Source: Acidobacteriota bacterium
Lineage (GTDB): Bacteria > Acidobacteriota > Terriglobia > Terriglobales > Acidobacteriaceae
DNA length: 21,553 nucleotides
Assembly (NCBI GenBank): GCA_021802085.1
Contig: JAKAAZ010000029.1
Location: forward strand, 1 to 21,553
Reading direction: 5' to 3'
The notes under the pieces are model-generated. The model saw nothing but the letters and a program-made list of their open reading frames with translations, was not told where the DNA came from and searched no databases. Numbering within the stretch: the first letter of the stretch is position 1; every line of letters starts with the position of its first letter. Below, piece after piece: positions 6,530-14,493 of this stretch. The translations under genes were made by a program, and so were the position numbers.

Positions 6530-7735
6530 ATGGAAGAATTCTCTCGATTAACCCGACTCCCCCCATACGTGTTCAACATAACGAACGAACTGAAGGCTGC
6601 TGCGCGCCAACGCGGTGAAGACATCATCGATTTTGGCATGGGGAACCCGGATGGCGCGACGCCGAAGCATATTGTGGACAAGATGATCGAAGCCGCGCAA
6701 AAAACGGCCACCCACCGCTATTCGCTCTCCAAAGGCATTCCCAGGCTGCGCAAGGCGATCTGCAACTGGTACAAGCGGCGCTATGACGTCGATCTCGATC
6801 CATTGACGGAAGCCATCGTAACCATCGGGTCCAAGGAAGGCATTGCGCACCTGTGCCTTGCCACCCTGGATCGCGGCGATGCTGTCATTGTTCCCAACCC
6901 GAGTTACCCAATCCACATCTACGGCCCCATCATCGCTGGCGCGGACGTTCGCTATATCGAAATCAACAGTGCGCCTGCGTTTCTGGCTGAATTGAGGCAG
7001 GTTCTCCCTACCATGTCTCCCCGTCCGAAGATGCTGATTCTCAATTTTCCTTCCAACCCCACAACCCAATGCGTTGACCTGCCTTTTTTTGAGGAAGTGG
7101 TGGCGCTGTGCAAGGAATTTGGCGTCTATGTCGTGCATGACCTTGCCTATGCTGACCTCGTATTCGATGGCTACCGCGCACCCTCCATCCTGCAGGTCCC
7201 AGGAGCCAAGGATATTGCGGTGGAATTTTTTACGCTTTCGAAAAGCTACAACATGCCGGGCTGGAGAGTCGGTTTCATGGTCGGGAATCCTGCGCTGGTG
7301 GCCGCTCTTGGCCGGATCAAGAGCTACTTCGATTACGGAACGTTTACGCCGATTCAGGTGGCGTCCATCCAGGCGCTGGAAGGCCCGCAGGAGTGCGTGC
7401 AACAGATTTGCGATAACTATCGCAAACGCCGCGATGTGCTGGTACAAGGCCTCAACCATGCCGGCTGGCCTGTCGAAATGCCGAAAGCAACCATGTTTGT
7501 CTGGGCACCCATTCCAGAGGCCTACCGAAAGATCGGCTCCTTCGAGTTTTCAAAGAAATTGCTGACCGAAGCTAAGGTAGCTGTCAGTCCCGGAGTTGGC
7601 TTCGGTGAGCATGGAGACGGGCATGTCCGTTTTTCTCTGATCGAAAATGAAGAAAGAACGCGCCAGGCCCTGCGCGGCATCAAGCAGATGTTCCAAAAAA
7701 TACCGAGCATGGAGACGGTATCCAGGTCAAAGTAA
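6530..7735 (+). CDS. alaC: Alanine-forming aminotransferase, AlaC-like (PLP-dependent, class I/II)
   Basis: Cytosolic PLP enzyme closely resembling E. coli AlaC, which makes alanine from pyruvate and glutamate. The 401-residue product keeps long AlaC stretches: RLPPYVFNITNELK (9-22), DFGMGNPDGATP (34-45), TIGSKEGIAHL (98-108), VPNPSYPIHIYGP (121-133), FPSNPTTQCV (173-182), VVHDLAYADLV (201-211), and FFTLSKSYNMPGWRVGFM (233-250) with Lys238 as Schiff-base lysine. Arg367 in GHVRFSL is the likely substrate carboxylate ligand. The reading frame is open upstream to a TTG at 6437 and an ATG at 6470, but ATG 6530 gives the normal start and length. The ribosome binding site is weak. It is divergent from the moaDE operon and stands alone. 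A related LL-diaminopimelate or aspartate aminotransferase is less likely given the AlaC-specific stretches. Confidence 0.92.
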   Translation: MEEFSRLTRLPPYVFNITNELKAAARQRGEDIIDFGMGNPDGATPKHIVDKMIEAAQKTATHRYSLSKGIPRLRKAICNWYKRRYDVDLDPLTEAIVTIGSKEGIAHLCLATLDRGDAVIVPNPSYPIHIYGPIIAGADVRYIEINSAPAFLAELRQVLPTMSPRPKMLILNFPSNPTTQCVDLPFFEEVVALCKEFGVYVVHDLAYADLVFDGYRAPSILQVPGAKDIAVEFFTLSKSYNMPGWRVGFMVGNPALVAALGRIKSYFDYGTFTPIQVASIQALEGPQECVQQICDNYRKRRDVLVQGLNHAGWPVEMPKATMFVWAPIPEAYRKIGSFEFSKKLLTEAKVAVSPGVGFGEHGDGHVRFSLIENEERTRQALRGIKQMFQKIPSMETVSRSK

Positions 7736-7890
7736 ATGCAGACCTACAGCACGCCGAAAGAAGGACAGTAGGAACCGCTTGGATCGTGACGCTGGCGATG
7801 GATGCCCACTTCGCGAGCGCAAGCCCGCAAGAGGATCGGACCGAACGGCAATCGGCGGTGCTGGCTTCGCAAGCAGCGACTCCGCCGCGG

Positions 7891-8307
7891 TCATCCCGGC
7901 AACGTCGCGAGCGCGCCGTTCGTCAACTCAATCTTTATTTCCGGGGGCGACATCATCGTGTTGTGAATCAGGCACTGGTGGACAGATCGCATGAGTCCCG
8001 TGGTCTGGTCGTCGGTAAGCTCGACGGGGCAGAAGACCTGAATGCGAAAGTTGCCGAGCCGGGCAGGCTGAAGCAGCTTGTCGGCGGTCACGGATACTTC
8101 CACGCCAGTCTCGGCCAGGTTGCGCGTCCTTAGATATTGAGCGGCATAGAATGCCACACACGAACCTAGCGACGCCAGCAACAACTCCGGAGGCGTCATG
8201 CCGGTATCTTCGCCACCATTCTCAGTCGGCTGATCGCAGACGATCGTATGAGAACGCGCCTGAATGGAGAACTGTACATGATTGAGGTGCGTGATCTTTA
8301 CCTGCAT
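7891..8307 (-). CDS. OsmC/Ohr family protein
   Basis: A 138-residue OsmC-fold protein. The family contains thiol-dependent peroxidases acting on organic hydroperoxides. The two conserved cysteines are present: Cys50 in LASLGSC and Cys112 in SVHQCLIHNT, together with TPPELLLASLG (38-48). Fold and cysteines support a redox function; the substrate is not known, and the sequence is of the YhfA/OsmC-like rather than classical Ohr type. The ATG at 8307 has an excellent Shine-Dalgarno GAGGA (8317-8313) five bases upstream, so the longer frame from 8379 is rejected. It lies 68 bases downstream of the sigma factor gene on the same strand and could be co-transcribed with it. It converges with alaC across 155 bases with no obvious terminator hairpin. 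Confidence 0.9.
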   Translation of the reverse strand: MQVKITHLNHVQFSIQARSHTIVCDQPTENGGEDTGMTPPELLLASLGSCVAFYAAQYLRTRNLAETGVEVSVTADKLLQPARLGNFRIQVFCPVELTDDQTTGLMRSVHQCLIHNTMMSPPEIKIELTNGALATLPG

Positions 8308-8375
8308 AGCGGTCCTCGCTTTCATTAGAAAAGAGACACGGGGCGGGTAGTTCGTTACAGTGCGGCGGACATTTT

Positions 8376-9299
8376 TCACTGGGTTGTTGGCATCCCCAGC
8401 ATGCGTAGATATTCCTGGGTCAGAATGGAGCGCAAGCGAGGCGCGACGGCGGGGTCACAGGGTACCTGAAGGGAGCGGCAACGGTCGATGGCCAGACGCA
8501 AGTCGCGCAGGAAAGCCACACAGGCAGGACACGCGTCGATATGCTGGCGCATCTGTTCGCAGGAGACTGGGCCTATTCTGCCATCCAGATATTCGGAGAG
8601 GTTGGCGAACAGATCGCGGCATTCCGCAGGCCGTTGCGCGGCTTTGGCATGGGATCGCTTCGGCTTCGTCGACTTCGTCTTATCCGACTCCACAGAGGAA
8701 CTGTCCAGCGCGCGATCGATCTCTCTGCGCACGCTCAGCCGCGCGCGGTGGAGACGCACCCTGACAGTTCCAGGCTGCAAACCGAGTATTTCGGCAACCT
8801 GGTCGGTGTTCAATTCCTCCATATCGTGGAGCACAAGAACGATGCGCAGCGGTGCGGGAATGCGCAAGACCGCCCGATGCAGCAATTGGTGCTGCTCGGC
8901 CTGAAGAAGGTTGCCCTCGGGGCTGTCTCGAACATCCTGCAACAGCCGCCCCAGCTCCGCATCGTCGGGCATGAGCTCATCCAGCGAGATTTTGTGCTTC
9001 GGGGCATGAACACCCTTGCCGCGCATGCGCCAGCAGCGGTTCCTGGTCACGGTATACAGCCATACGGCGAGGGCCCGCGGCTCCTCAATCTTAGCCAGGT
9101 GCGGGAGCGATCGGAAGAGCACCTCCTGCATGGTGTCTTCCGCATCCTCCGGATGCCCGCAAACTTTCATGCTGAAGGAATAGACAGTGTTCTGTAGTAA
9201 TCCTATCGCCTGGTCGATCGATTCGGGGGTTTTGCGACGCAGCAGGGCTGTGGCTTCGATCAGTTCGGGTCGCATTGCTGGGAGGGTCTCAGGACTCAT
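8376..9299 (-). CDS. ECF sigma factor with fused C-terminal zinc-finger anti-sigma domain
   Basis: A 307-residue sigma-70 family regulator. Region 2 spans about 28-95 (AEDTMQEVLFRSLPHLAKI, then LAVWLYTVTRNRCW) and region 4 about 133-196, with the helix-turn-helix NTDQVAEILGLQPGTVRVRLHRAR. A basic linker (205-225, rich in Lys, Ser and Thr) leads to a zf-HC2/ZAS-like domain: Cys227, LSEYLDGRI, then H253-x3-C257-x2-C260. ZAS domains normally sit on separate, often membrane-bound anti-sigma factors; here it is in cis and no membrane segment follows. Autoinhibition or redox and zinc sensing is inferred. Alternative start Met9 (9275) is possible; neither has a strong ribosome binding site. TATACT lies three bases before ATG 9299. 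OsmC follows 68 bases downstream. Confidence 0.88.
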   Translation of the reverse strand: MSPETLPAMRPELIEATALLRRKTPESIDQAIGLLQNTVYSFSMKVCGHPEDAEDTMQEVLFRSLPHLAKIEEPRALAVWLYTVTRNRCWRMRGKGVHAPKHKISLDELMPDDAELGRLLQDVRDSPEGNLLQAEQHQLLHRAVLRIPAPLRIVLVLHDMEELNTDQVAEILGLQPGTVRVRLHRARLSVRREIDRALDSSSVESDKTKSTKPKRSHAKAAQRPAECRDLFANLSEYLDGRIGPVSCEQMRQHIDACPACVAFLRDLRLAIDRCRSLQVPCDPAVAPRLRSILTQEYLRMLGMPTTQ

Positions 9300-9643
9300 G
9301 ACCAGTATAGTCTCTCTGCGAGAGGCGCATCCGAGAGATTGGGCCCGACGCAGGGCAATCGCATGAATAGCGGAACGGCTCCGCAGGAGGCCGGTTGACC
9401 GATCACCGAAGGAATTTTCCGCTGGAGAAGATGGCTGGACACGAGGGAATGTCGCCTAATTTGGAGCAAACAGCGTGCCACTTGCGTCCAAAGGAATCAA
9501 TCTTAGCGTCAATAACCGTGACTGTCACTACCCTACGGCAATAACTTCTCCGGTACATTTCGTTCATGCGATTGCCCTGGGGCCCGACGTTCCCAACGGC
9601 ACGCGAAGCGACACGCAACAGTCACGGAATCGATCGACCGCCA
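9300..9643. other. Intergenic region upstream of the sigma factor gene
   Basis: The 344 bases between the sigma factor start and the end of the 76-residue Cys-protein gene hold no convincing gene. Open frames on both strands (for example minus 9403-9618) have no recognisable protein character and no Shine-Dalgarno. The promoter of the sigma factor should lie here, but apart from TATACT next to the start codon (minus strand, 9309-9304), without a -35 partner, no clear element was seen. No hairpin with a U-tract was noticed after the efflux operon. Confidence 0.5.
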
Positions 9644-9874
9644 TTATTTCGTCGCTGGTCGCGCCGCCTCGAACATGCTGATGCAGATCGGGCCGATCCT
9701 TTCGAGCCACTGTTGCTCTTTGCCGGGCCCGCATACGGAGCACAAGGCAACGCAGGTGCGCACCAGGGCAATCGCGAGGTCCATTTCAGCGCCAGGACGA
9801 CGCGCCTCCAGACGAAACATCTGACGATAGACTTCATCCTTGAGCGCATCGCTGTTGTGGGCGCGAGAGGTCAT
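9644..9874 (-). CDS. Small hypothetical protein with CxxxCxxC motif
   Basis: A 76-residue protein of unknown family. It has no signal peptide or membrane segment. The middle carries C41-x3-C45-x2-C48 (CVALCSVCGP) and another cysteine at 64 (GPICISM), which could bind metal or form disulfides. The N-terminus is charged and helical. The gene is believable because AAGGAG (9889-9884) sits nine bases before the ATG and overlaps the stop codon of the DUF2892 gene, which ends 13 bases upstream. It is therefore probably the last gene of the tolC-hlyD-RND-DUF2892 operon. No function is proposed beyond a possible accessory role for that pump. Confidence 0.65.
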   Translation of the reverse strand: MTSRAHNSDALKDEVYRQMFRLEARRPGAEMDLAIALVRTCVALCSVCGPGKEQQWLERIGPICISMFEAARPATK

Positions 9875-9887
9875 GAACCGGCGCTCC

Positions 9888-10097
9888 TTACCTGGCTGAA
9901 CTGGCGGCGGAATCCTTCAATCCCATCGCGCGAAAAATCGACATGGCAGGACACCAGTTCGTAAGCGCCGACTGAAACAGATTCAGCCCCACAAACGCTG
10001 TCAGCCAGAGCCAGTAGGAAGAAAACCGATAGGCGAGTGCCAGGGAAACCAGCACGATGGCGCCCGCGAGTAGACGAACTGCACGTTCAATTGTCAT
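9888..10097 (-). CDS. DUF2892 (YgaP-type transmembrane) protein
   Basis: A 69-residue inner-membrane protein matching the DUF2892 style: MTIERAVRLLAGAIVLVSLALA (first membrane helix about 6-24), WLWLTAFVGLNLFQSALTNW (second helix about 29-47), and the conserved end NWCPAMSIFRAMGLK with Cys49. In E. coli YgaP this domain follows a rhodanese and forms the membrane anchor. Here it stands alone, 17 bases after the RND permease gene, with AGGAG (10110-10106) eight bases before its ATG. The tight spacing places it in the efflux operon. A role in pump assembly or in thiol or sulfur chemistry is only inferred. Confidence 0.87.
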   Translation of the reverse strand: MTIERAVRLLAGAIVLVSLALAYRFSSYWLWLTAFVGLNLFQSALTNWCPAMSIFRAMGLKDSAASSAR

Positions 10098-10114
10098 TGC
10101 CCTATCTCCTGTGA

Positions 10115-13100
10115 TTACAGCTTTGAAGCTTTCTCCGCGGCCTCCGCTTTGCCGGCGTGCAACATGTAATACAGCACCGGCACGGCGGGCCAGGAGAGAA
10201 ATGTCGAAGCGACACCGCCCGCAATCAGCGACAGACCCAGCCCTTGAAAGATCGGGTCGGTAAGAATGACGCTGGCGCTGACCACCACGGCCGCCGCCGT
10301 CAGCAGCACCGGACGCAGCCGAACTGCGCCGGCATCGATGACAGCTTCCGCCAGCGGCATGCCTTGATGCCGCCGCAGTTCGATGAAGTCGACCACAAGG
10401 ATCGAATTGCGAACGATGATGCCTGCTCCAGCGATGAAGCCGATCATCGACGTTGCGGTAAAAAACGCGCCCAGCAGCGCATGTGCCGGCAAAATGCCGA
10501 TCAAAGTCAACGGAATCGGCGCCATGATCGCCAGCGGCACTGTGAACGATTTGAACCAGCCCACCACCAGCACGTAAATCAGAATGAGGACCGCAGCGAA
10601 TGCCAGTCCCAGGTCGCGGAAAACTTCAATCGTGATCTGCCACTCGCCATCCCATTTCATCGAGTAGCGGTCGGTGGATTCCGGCTGCACAGAGTTGTAT
10701 CGAACCAGCTTGTATCCGTCCGCCAGCGTCAGCTTGTCGAGCGCCTGGTTCATCTTCATAATGCCGTACACGGGGCTTTCTTCCGAGCCTGCCATATCGC
10801 CGGTTACATACACCACGCGCTTCAGGTTCTTGTGATAAATGCTGGGTTGCAGCGTGGTGTGCTCCACATCTACCAATTCACGCAGCGACACCATGCTGCC
10901 GTCCGCGCCGCGCAGTTTGATATTCTCCAGCGCCTCCTGCGATGAGCGTTCCGGACGCTCCAGTTCCACCGTTGTCGGCACGGCCTCTCGCGAATTTTGC
11001 GAGTGCAGCAAGCCGGCCTGCATGCCGGAGGTCGCCAGTTGGAGCGTCTGCGCCACCTGGGCCACGGCGATTCCATGCAGCGCGGCCTTCGCTTCATCCA
11101 CCCGCATCACCAGTTGCTGCTGCGGGTCTTCCATATACCAGTCCGTGTCCACGACGCCCTTGGTCTGCTGGAAGATCTGCTTGACCTGCCGAGCCACCGC
11201 GATCTGTCCCTGCAGATTCGGGCCGTAGACCTCGGCCACCAGGGTCTGCAGCACTGGCGGACCGGGCGGAACCTCCGCCACCTGAATTCGCGCGCCATAC
11301 TGGTTCGCAATGCGCAACAGTCCCGGACGCAGCCGCTTGGCGATGTCGTGACTCTGCTCGCTGCGCTGCTTCAACGGCAACAGATTCACCTGAATGTCCG
11401 CCTGGTTTGGCAGACGCCGCATATAGTAGTGACGGACAAGGCCATTGAAGTTGTATGGCCCCGAAGTGCCAGCGTAGATCTGATAGTTCCACACATCATT
11501 CTGCTGGCTCAGATACGTTCCCAACGCCTGCGCCACGCGCGTCGTCTGCTCCAGGGGAGTGCCGTCCGGCATGTTGATGATGACCTGGAACTCGCTCTTG
11601 TTATCGAACGGCAGCATCTTCACCAGCACCATCTTCAGAGGCACCAGCGCCATGGCCGCCAGCAGCAGCACCACGACCGCGCCCAGGAACAGCCAGCGGT
11701 TCCTGGCGCGATGCATCAGCGGATGCATCGCGCGACGATAGAAGCGCGTGAGCCAGCCTTCCTTCTCCGGGGTCAGCGTATGCGCTCCGCTCAAATGCTT
11801 GCGGCCAAGCAGCCGCAGCGCTGCCCATGGCGACACCACGAAAGCCACAATCAGCGAAAACATCATTGCCACCGAGGCCCCCACGGGGATTGGCCGCATA
11901 TACGGCCCCATCAGGCCGCGCACAAACGCCATCGGCAGAATCGCCGCGATCACAGTGAAGGTGGCCAGGATGGTCGGGTTTCCCACCTCCGCGACAGCCT
12001 CGACCGCAATGTCGCTCAGCGGACGGCGACGGTTCTTCGGCAGGCGAAAATGCCGGACCATGTTCTCCACCACCACGATCGCGTCGTCCACAAGAATGCC
12101 GATGCTGAAGATCAGCGCAAACAGCGTCACCCGGTTCAGGGTGTAGCCCAGCAGATAGAAGATCGCCATGGTCAGTGCCAGGGTCACCGGAATGGCCAGC
12201 AGCACCACCCCTGACTCCCGCCATCCCAGAAATACCGCGATCAACAAGGTGACCGATAGCGTCGCCAGCAGCAGATGTTCCAGCAATTCGTCCGATTTCG
12301 CCTTTGCCGTGGCGCCGTAGTTGCGCGTCGTCGTGACATTCACATCGGCGGGCAGCGTGACGCCGCGCATCTCCGCCACTCGCTTCAGCACCGCATTCGC
12401 GATGTCGGTGGCGTTCGTGCCTTTGCGCTTGGCAATTGTAATTGTGACCGCGGGATAATCCTTCGGGGCCGCGCCATGTGCATTTCCCTGCGTCGTGCCA
12501 AAGAGCACGTAATCCTGCGCCTCCGCCGGGCCATCCACAATCTTGTCGGCTACGTCGCGCAGATAGACCGGACGTCCGTTCGCGACGCCCAGCACCACGC
12601 CGGCCAGGTCCGCGGTATCGCGGAAAAGATTGCCCGCGTCCACGCGGATTTCCTGATTGCCCTCGGCAAATTCACCCGCCTGCGTGCGCGCGTTCGCCGC
12701 TTTCAGTCGCTCGACCACGGTATCGGGAGAGATGCCGAACCCCGCCAGCCTGGCGCTGCTCAGCACCACGCGCATGGCGCGCGGCTGGCCGCCAATCACC
12801 TTCGTCTCCGACACATCGGGAATCTGCCGGATGGTGTGCTGCACTTCATCCGCCATCTGCCGCAACTGGTATCCGTCGTAGTGGCCACCCCACAGCGTCA
12901 GGGCAAGAATCGGCACATCGTCAATAGAGTGCGCTTTGACCATGGATGGCGAAGCGCCCACAGGCATCCGGTCGGCATTCGAGTAGAGCTTGCTGTAGAC
13001 CTTGATCAGGGCGTCCTCTTCGGATGTTCCCACGAGAAAACGCACAATCACCAGGCTCTGCCCCGGGCTGGAGGTGGAATAGACATACTCGACGCCGGGA

Positions 13101-13387
13101 ATCTCCTGCATCAAGCTCTCGATAGGATTGCTGACTCGCTGCTCGATCTCCGCCGGAGACGCGCCCGGCATTGCCGTCATCACGTCCAACATGGGGACCT
13201 GGATCTGGGGATCTTCCTCGCGGGGGATCGCCAGCACCGCAAACAGGCCCACCGCCAGCGAGGCCATCACAAACAGCGGCGTCAGCTTCGAATTCAAAAA
13301 CGTGCGCGCCAGATGGCCGGCGATGCCGTGCGGCTGTGTCGGGGTTCCCAAGTCGTCCGGCACGAACCCGATGGGGTGCTGTTTCAT
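10115..13387 (-). CDS. RND efflux permease (AcrB/HAE-type), pump 1
   Basis: Inner-membrane proton-driven permease of 1090 residues that exports substrates through a tripartite complex with the two genes upstream. It has the RND duplication. TM1 follows a roughly 30-residue N-terminal lead (about 36-54), periplasmic porter sections come next, TM4 carries SIGILVDDAIVVVEN with Asp434 and Asp435 (AcrB D407/D408), and TM10 reads AGIIVRNSILVVDF with Arg993 where AcrB has Lys940. The VRLRPVLLT segment (1022-1030) keeps the Arg and Thr of the relay. The TM4 DD pair and lack of CusA-like metal signatures favour a multidrug or organic-solute exporter; the substrate is unknown. The ATG at 13387 overlaps the membrane-fusion gene stop as ATGA. 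DUF2892 follows after 17 bases. Confidence 0.95.
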   Translation of the reverse strand: MKQHPIGFVPDDLGTPTQPHGIAGHLARTFLNSKLTPLFVMASLAVGLFAVLAIPREEDPQIQVPMLDVMTAMPGASPAEIEQRVSNPIESLMQEIPGVEYVYSTSSPGQSLVIVRFLVGTSEEDALIKVYSKLYSNADRMPVGASPSMVKAHSIDDVPILALTLWGGHYDGYQLRQMADEVQHTIRQIPDVSETKVIGGQPRAMRVVLSSARLAGFGISPDTVVERLKAANARTQAGEFAEGNQEIRVDAGNLFRDTADLAGVVLGVANGRPVYLRDVADKIVDGPAEAQDYVLFGTTQGNAHGAAPKDYPAVTITIAKRKGTNATDIANAVLKRVAEMRGVTLPADVNVTTTRNYGATAKAKSDELLEHLLLATLSVTLLIAVFLGWRESGVVLLAIPVTLALTMAIFYLLGYTLNRVTLFALIFSIGILVDDAIVVVENMVRHFRLPKNRRRPLSDIAVEAVAEVGNPTILATFTVIAAILPMAFVRGLMGPYMRPIPVGASVAMMFSLIVAFVVSPWAALRLLGRKHLSGAHTLTPEKEGWLTRFYRRAMHPLMHRARNRWLFLGAVVVLLLAAMALVPLKMVLVKMLPFDNKSEFQVIINMPDGTPLEQTTRVAQALGTYLSQQNDVWNYQIYAGTSGPYNFNGLVRHYYMRRLPNQADIQVNLLPLKQRSEQSHDIAKRLRPGLLRIANQYGARIQVAEVPPGPPVLQTLVAEVYGPNLQGQIAVARQVKQIFQQTKGVVDTDWYMEDPQQQLVMRVDEAKAALHGIAVAQVAQTLQLATSGMQAGLLHSQNSREAVPTTVELERPERSSQEALENIKLRGADGSMVSLRELVDVEHTTLQPSIYHKNLKRVVYVTGDMAGSEESPVYGIMKMNQALDKLTLADGYKLVRYNSVQPESTDRYSMKWDGEWQITIEVFRDLGLAFAAVLILIYVLVVGWFKSFTVPLAIMAPIPLTLIGILPAHALLGAFFTATSMIGFIAGAGIIVRNSILVVDFIELRRHQGMPLAEAVIDAGAVRLRPVLLTAAAVVVSASVILTDPIFQGLGLSLIAGGVASTFLSWPAVPVLYYMLHAGKAEAAEKASKL

Positions 13388-14493
13388 AGTTGCGCCTCGA
13401 TGCGCTTGCCGGACAGGTCCCGGTCGCCGGGATTGTCGACCAGCGTCTCCCCCGCGGCGAGTCCGGAGAGGATCTCCACCTGATCGCCGTGCCGGTTTCC
13501 CAGGGTCACATATCGCAACTGCGCGACGCCATTTTGATCGAGCGCATACACGCAGGCCAGCGAGCCGCGCATCACGACCGCCGACTGGGGCGCCAAAATC
13601 ATTGCCCGCATCCCGCCGGGGAAGCTCGCCGTCGCATAGATACCCGCGCGCAGCGCTGGGGCAGAGGGAAGATCCAGCTTCACCTGAAAGCTGCGGCTTG
13701 TCGGGTCAGCGGCGGGAACGATTTGCGCTACTGTCCCCGTGATCTCGCCCGTCCCAATCCCATCGACGCTCACCGGGATCTTCATCCCCAGCCGCACCGT
13801 GCCGATCATGGATTCATCCACCGATGTATACAGTTGCAGCGGACCGTCGCGATCGATCTGAAGCAGCGGAGTTCCCGGTGTCGCCAGCGTTCCCGGATCG
13901 GCCATGCGCGCCGTGACGATTCCAGCGAATGGAGCTCGTAGCTGCGCATAGCCAAGCTGCGTTCGCGCTCCGGCAACGGCCGCTTTGGCTTCATCGCTCT
14001 GCGCCTGAAGCGACTGCAACTGCAACCCCGCCGCCTCCGAGCGCTTCTGCACCTCGTCGAACTCCTGTGGGCTCACGCTTTTCTGATCTTTCAACATCTG
14101 GTAGCGCGCCAGGGTTCCCGCAGCCAGCAACGCGTTCGACTGCGCGGCCATCTGCTGCTTCTCGACCGCGCTCTGCGCGGCACTCGCCCGATTGAGTTCC
14201 GAGCGCATGGCGGCGTCGTCCAGCGTCGCCAGCAACTGGCCGGCACGCACCCGGTCGCCCGCCTGCACCAGCACTTGGCGGATACTGCCGGGCACTTGCG
14301 CGGAAATCACGGCCGTTTGCTTCGCATGGACTGTTCCCGTCATACGAATCGCCTGAGGCGCCTGCCGCTCCACGCTTTTCACCAGTTGCGCCTGCGCGGT
14401 GGGCGGCGCTTGCTGGGCAGGCTGAACGCCATGCGAACAGCCCAGCAGCAGGACGGGAGTCAAGATAAGGAAAGACGACACTGTGGCCTTCAT
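13384..14493 (-). CDS. RND membrane-fusion protein, lipoprotein (HlyD/AcrA family), pump 1
   Basis: Periplasmic adaptor linking the permease to the outer membrane channel, 369 residues. The N-terminus has a lipoprotein signal with lipobox LLLGC (Cys19), so it should be anchored by lipid. Domains in order: lipoyl half (ISAQVPGSIRQVLVQAGDRVRAGQLLATLD, split by family around 64-92), alpha-helical hairpin about 93-180, second lipoyl half (YAQLRAPFAGIVTARMADPG, 182-201), beta-barrel about 215-300, and a membrane-proximal domain to the end (ILSGLAAGETLVDNPG). ATG 14493 is chosen over the longer frame from 14583 because GGAG lies eight bases upstream, it gives a proper lipobox, and it overlaps the tolC stop as ATGA. 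The 3' end again overlaps the permease start by ATGA. Confidence 0.94.
   Translation of the reverse strand: MKATVSSFLILTPVLLLGCSHGVQPAQQAPPTAQAQLVKSVERQAPQAIRMTGTVHAKQTAVISAQVPGSIRQVLVQAGDRVRAGQLLATLDDAAMRSELNRASAAQSAVEKQQMAAQSNALLAAGTLARYQMLKDQKSVSPQEFDEVQKRSEAAGLQLQSLQAQSDEAKAAVAGARTQLGYAQLRAPFAGIVTARMADPGTLATPGTPLLQIDRDGPLQLYTSVDESMIGTVRLGMKIPVSVDGIGTGEITGTVAQIVPAADPTSRSFQVKLDLPSAPALRAGIYATASFPGGMRAMILAPQSAVVMRGSLACVYALDQNGVAQLRYVTLGNRHGDQVEILSGLAAGETLVDNPGDRDLSGKRIEAQL

Noticed and set aside
9304..9309. TATACT hexamers just upstream of the sigma gene and, at 4541-4546, of the Hfq-like gene as possible leaderless promoters
   Set aside because: No -35 partner at either site, and the distance at the sigma gene would place the transcription start inside the coding frame.
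9403..9618. 71-residue minus-strand open frame upstream of the sigma factor
   Set aside because: No ribosome binding site and no protein-like pattern; treated as intergenic.
10997..13483. Long plus-strand open frames (402 and 405 residues) opposite the first RND permease
   Set aside because: They are rich in His, Arg and Gln with no family character, and mirror the codon structure of the strongly supported permease on the other strand.
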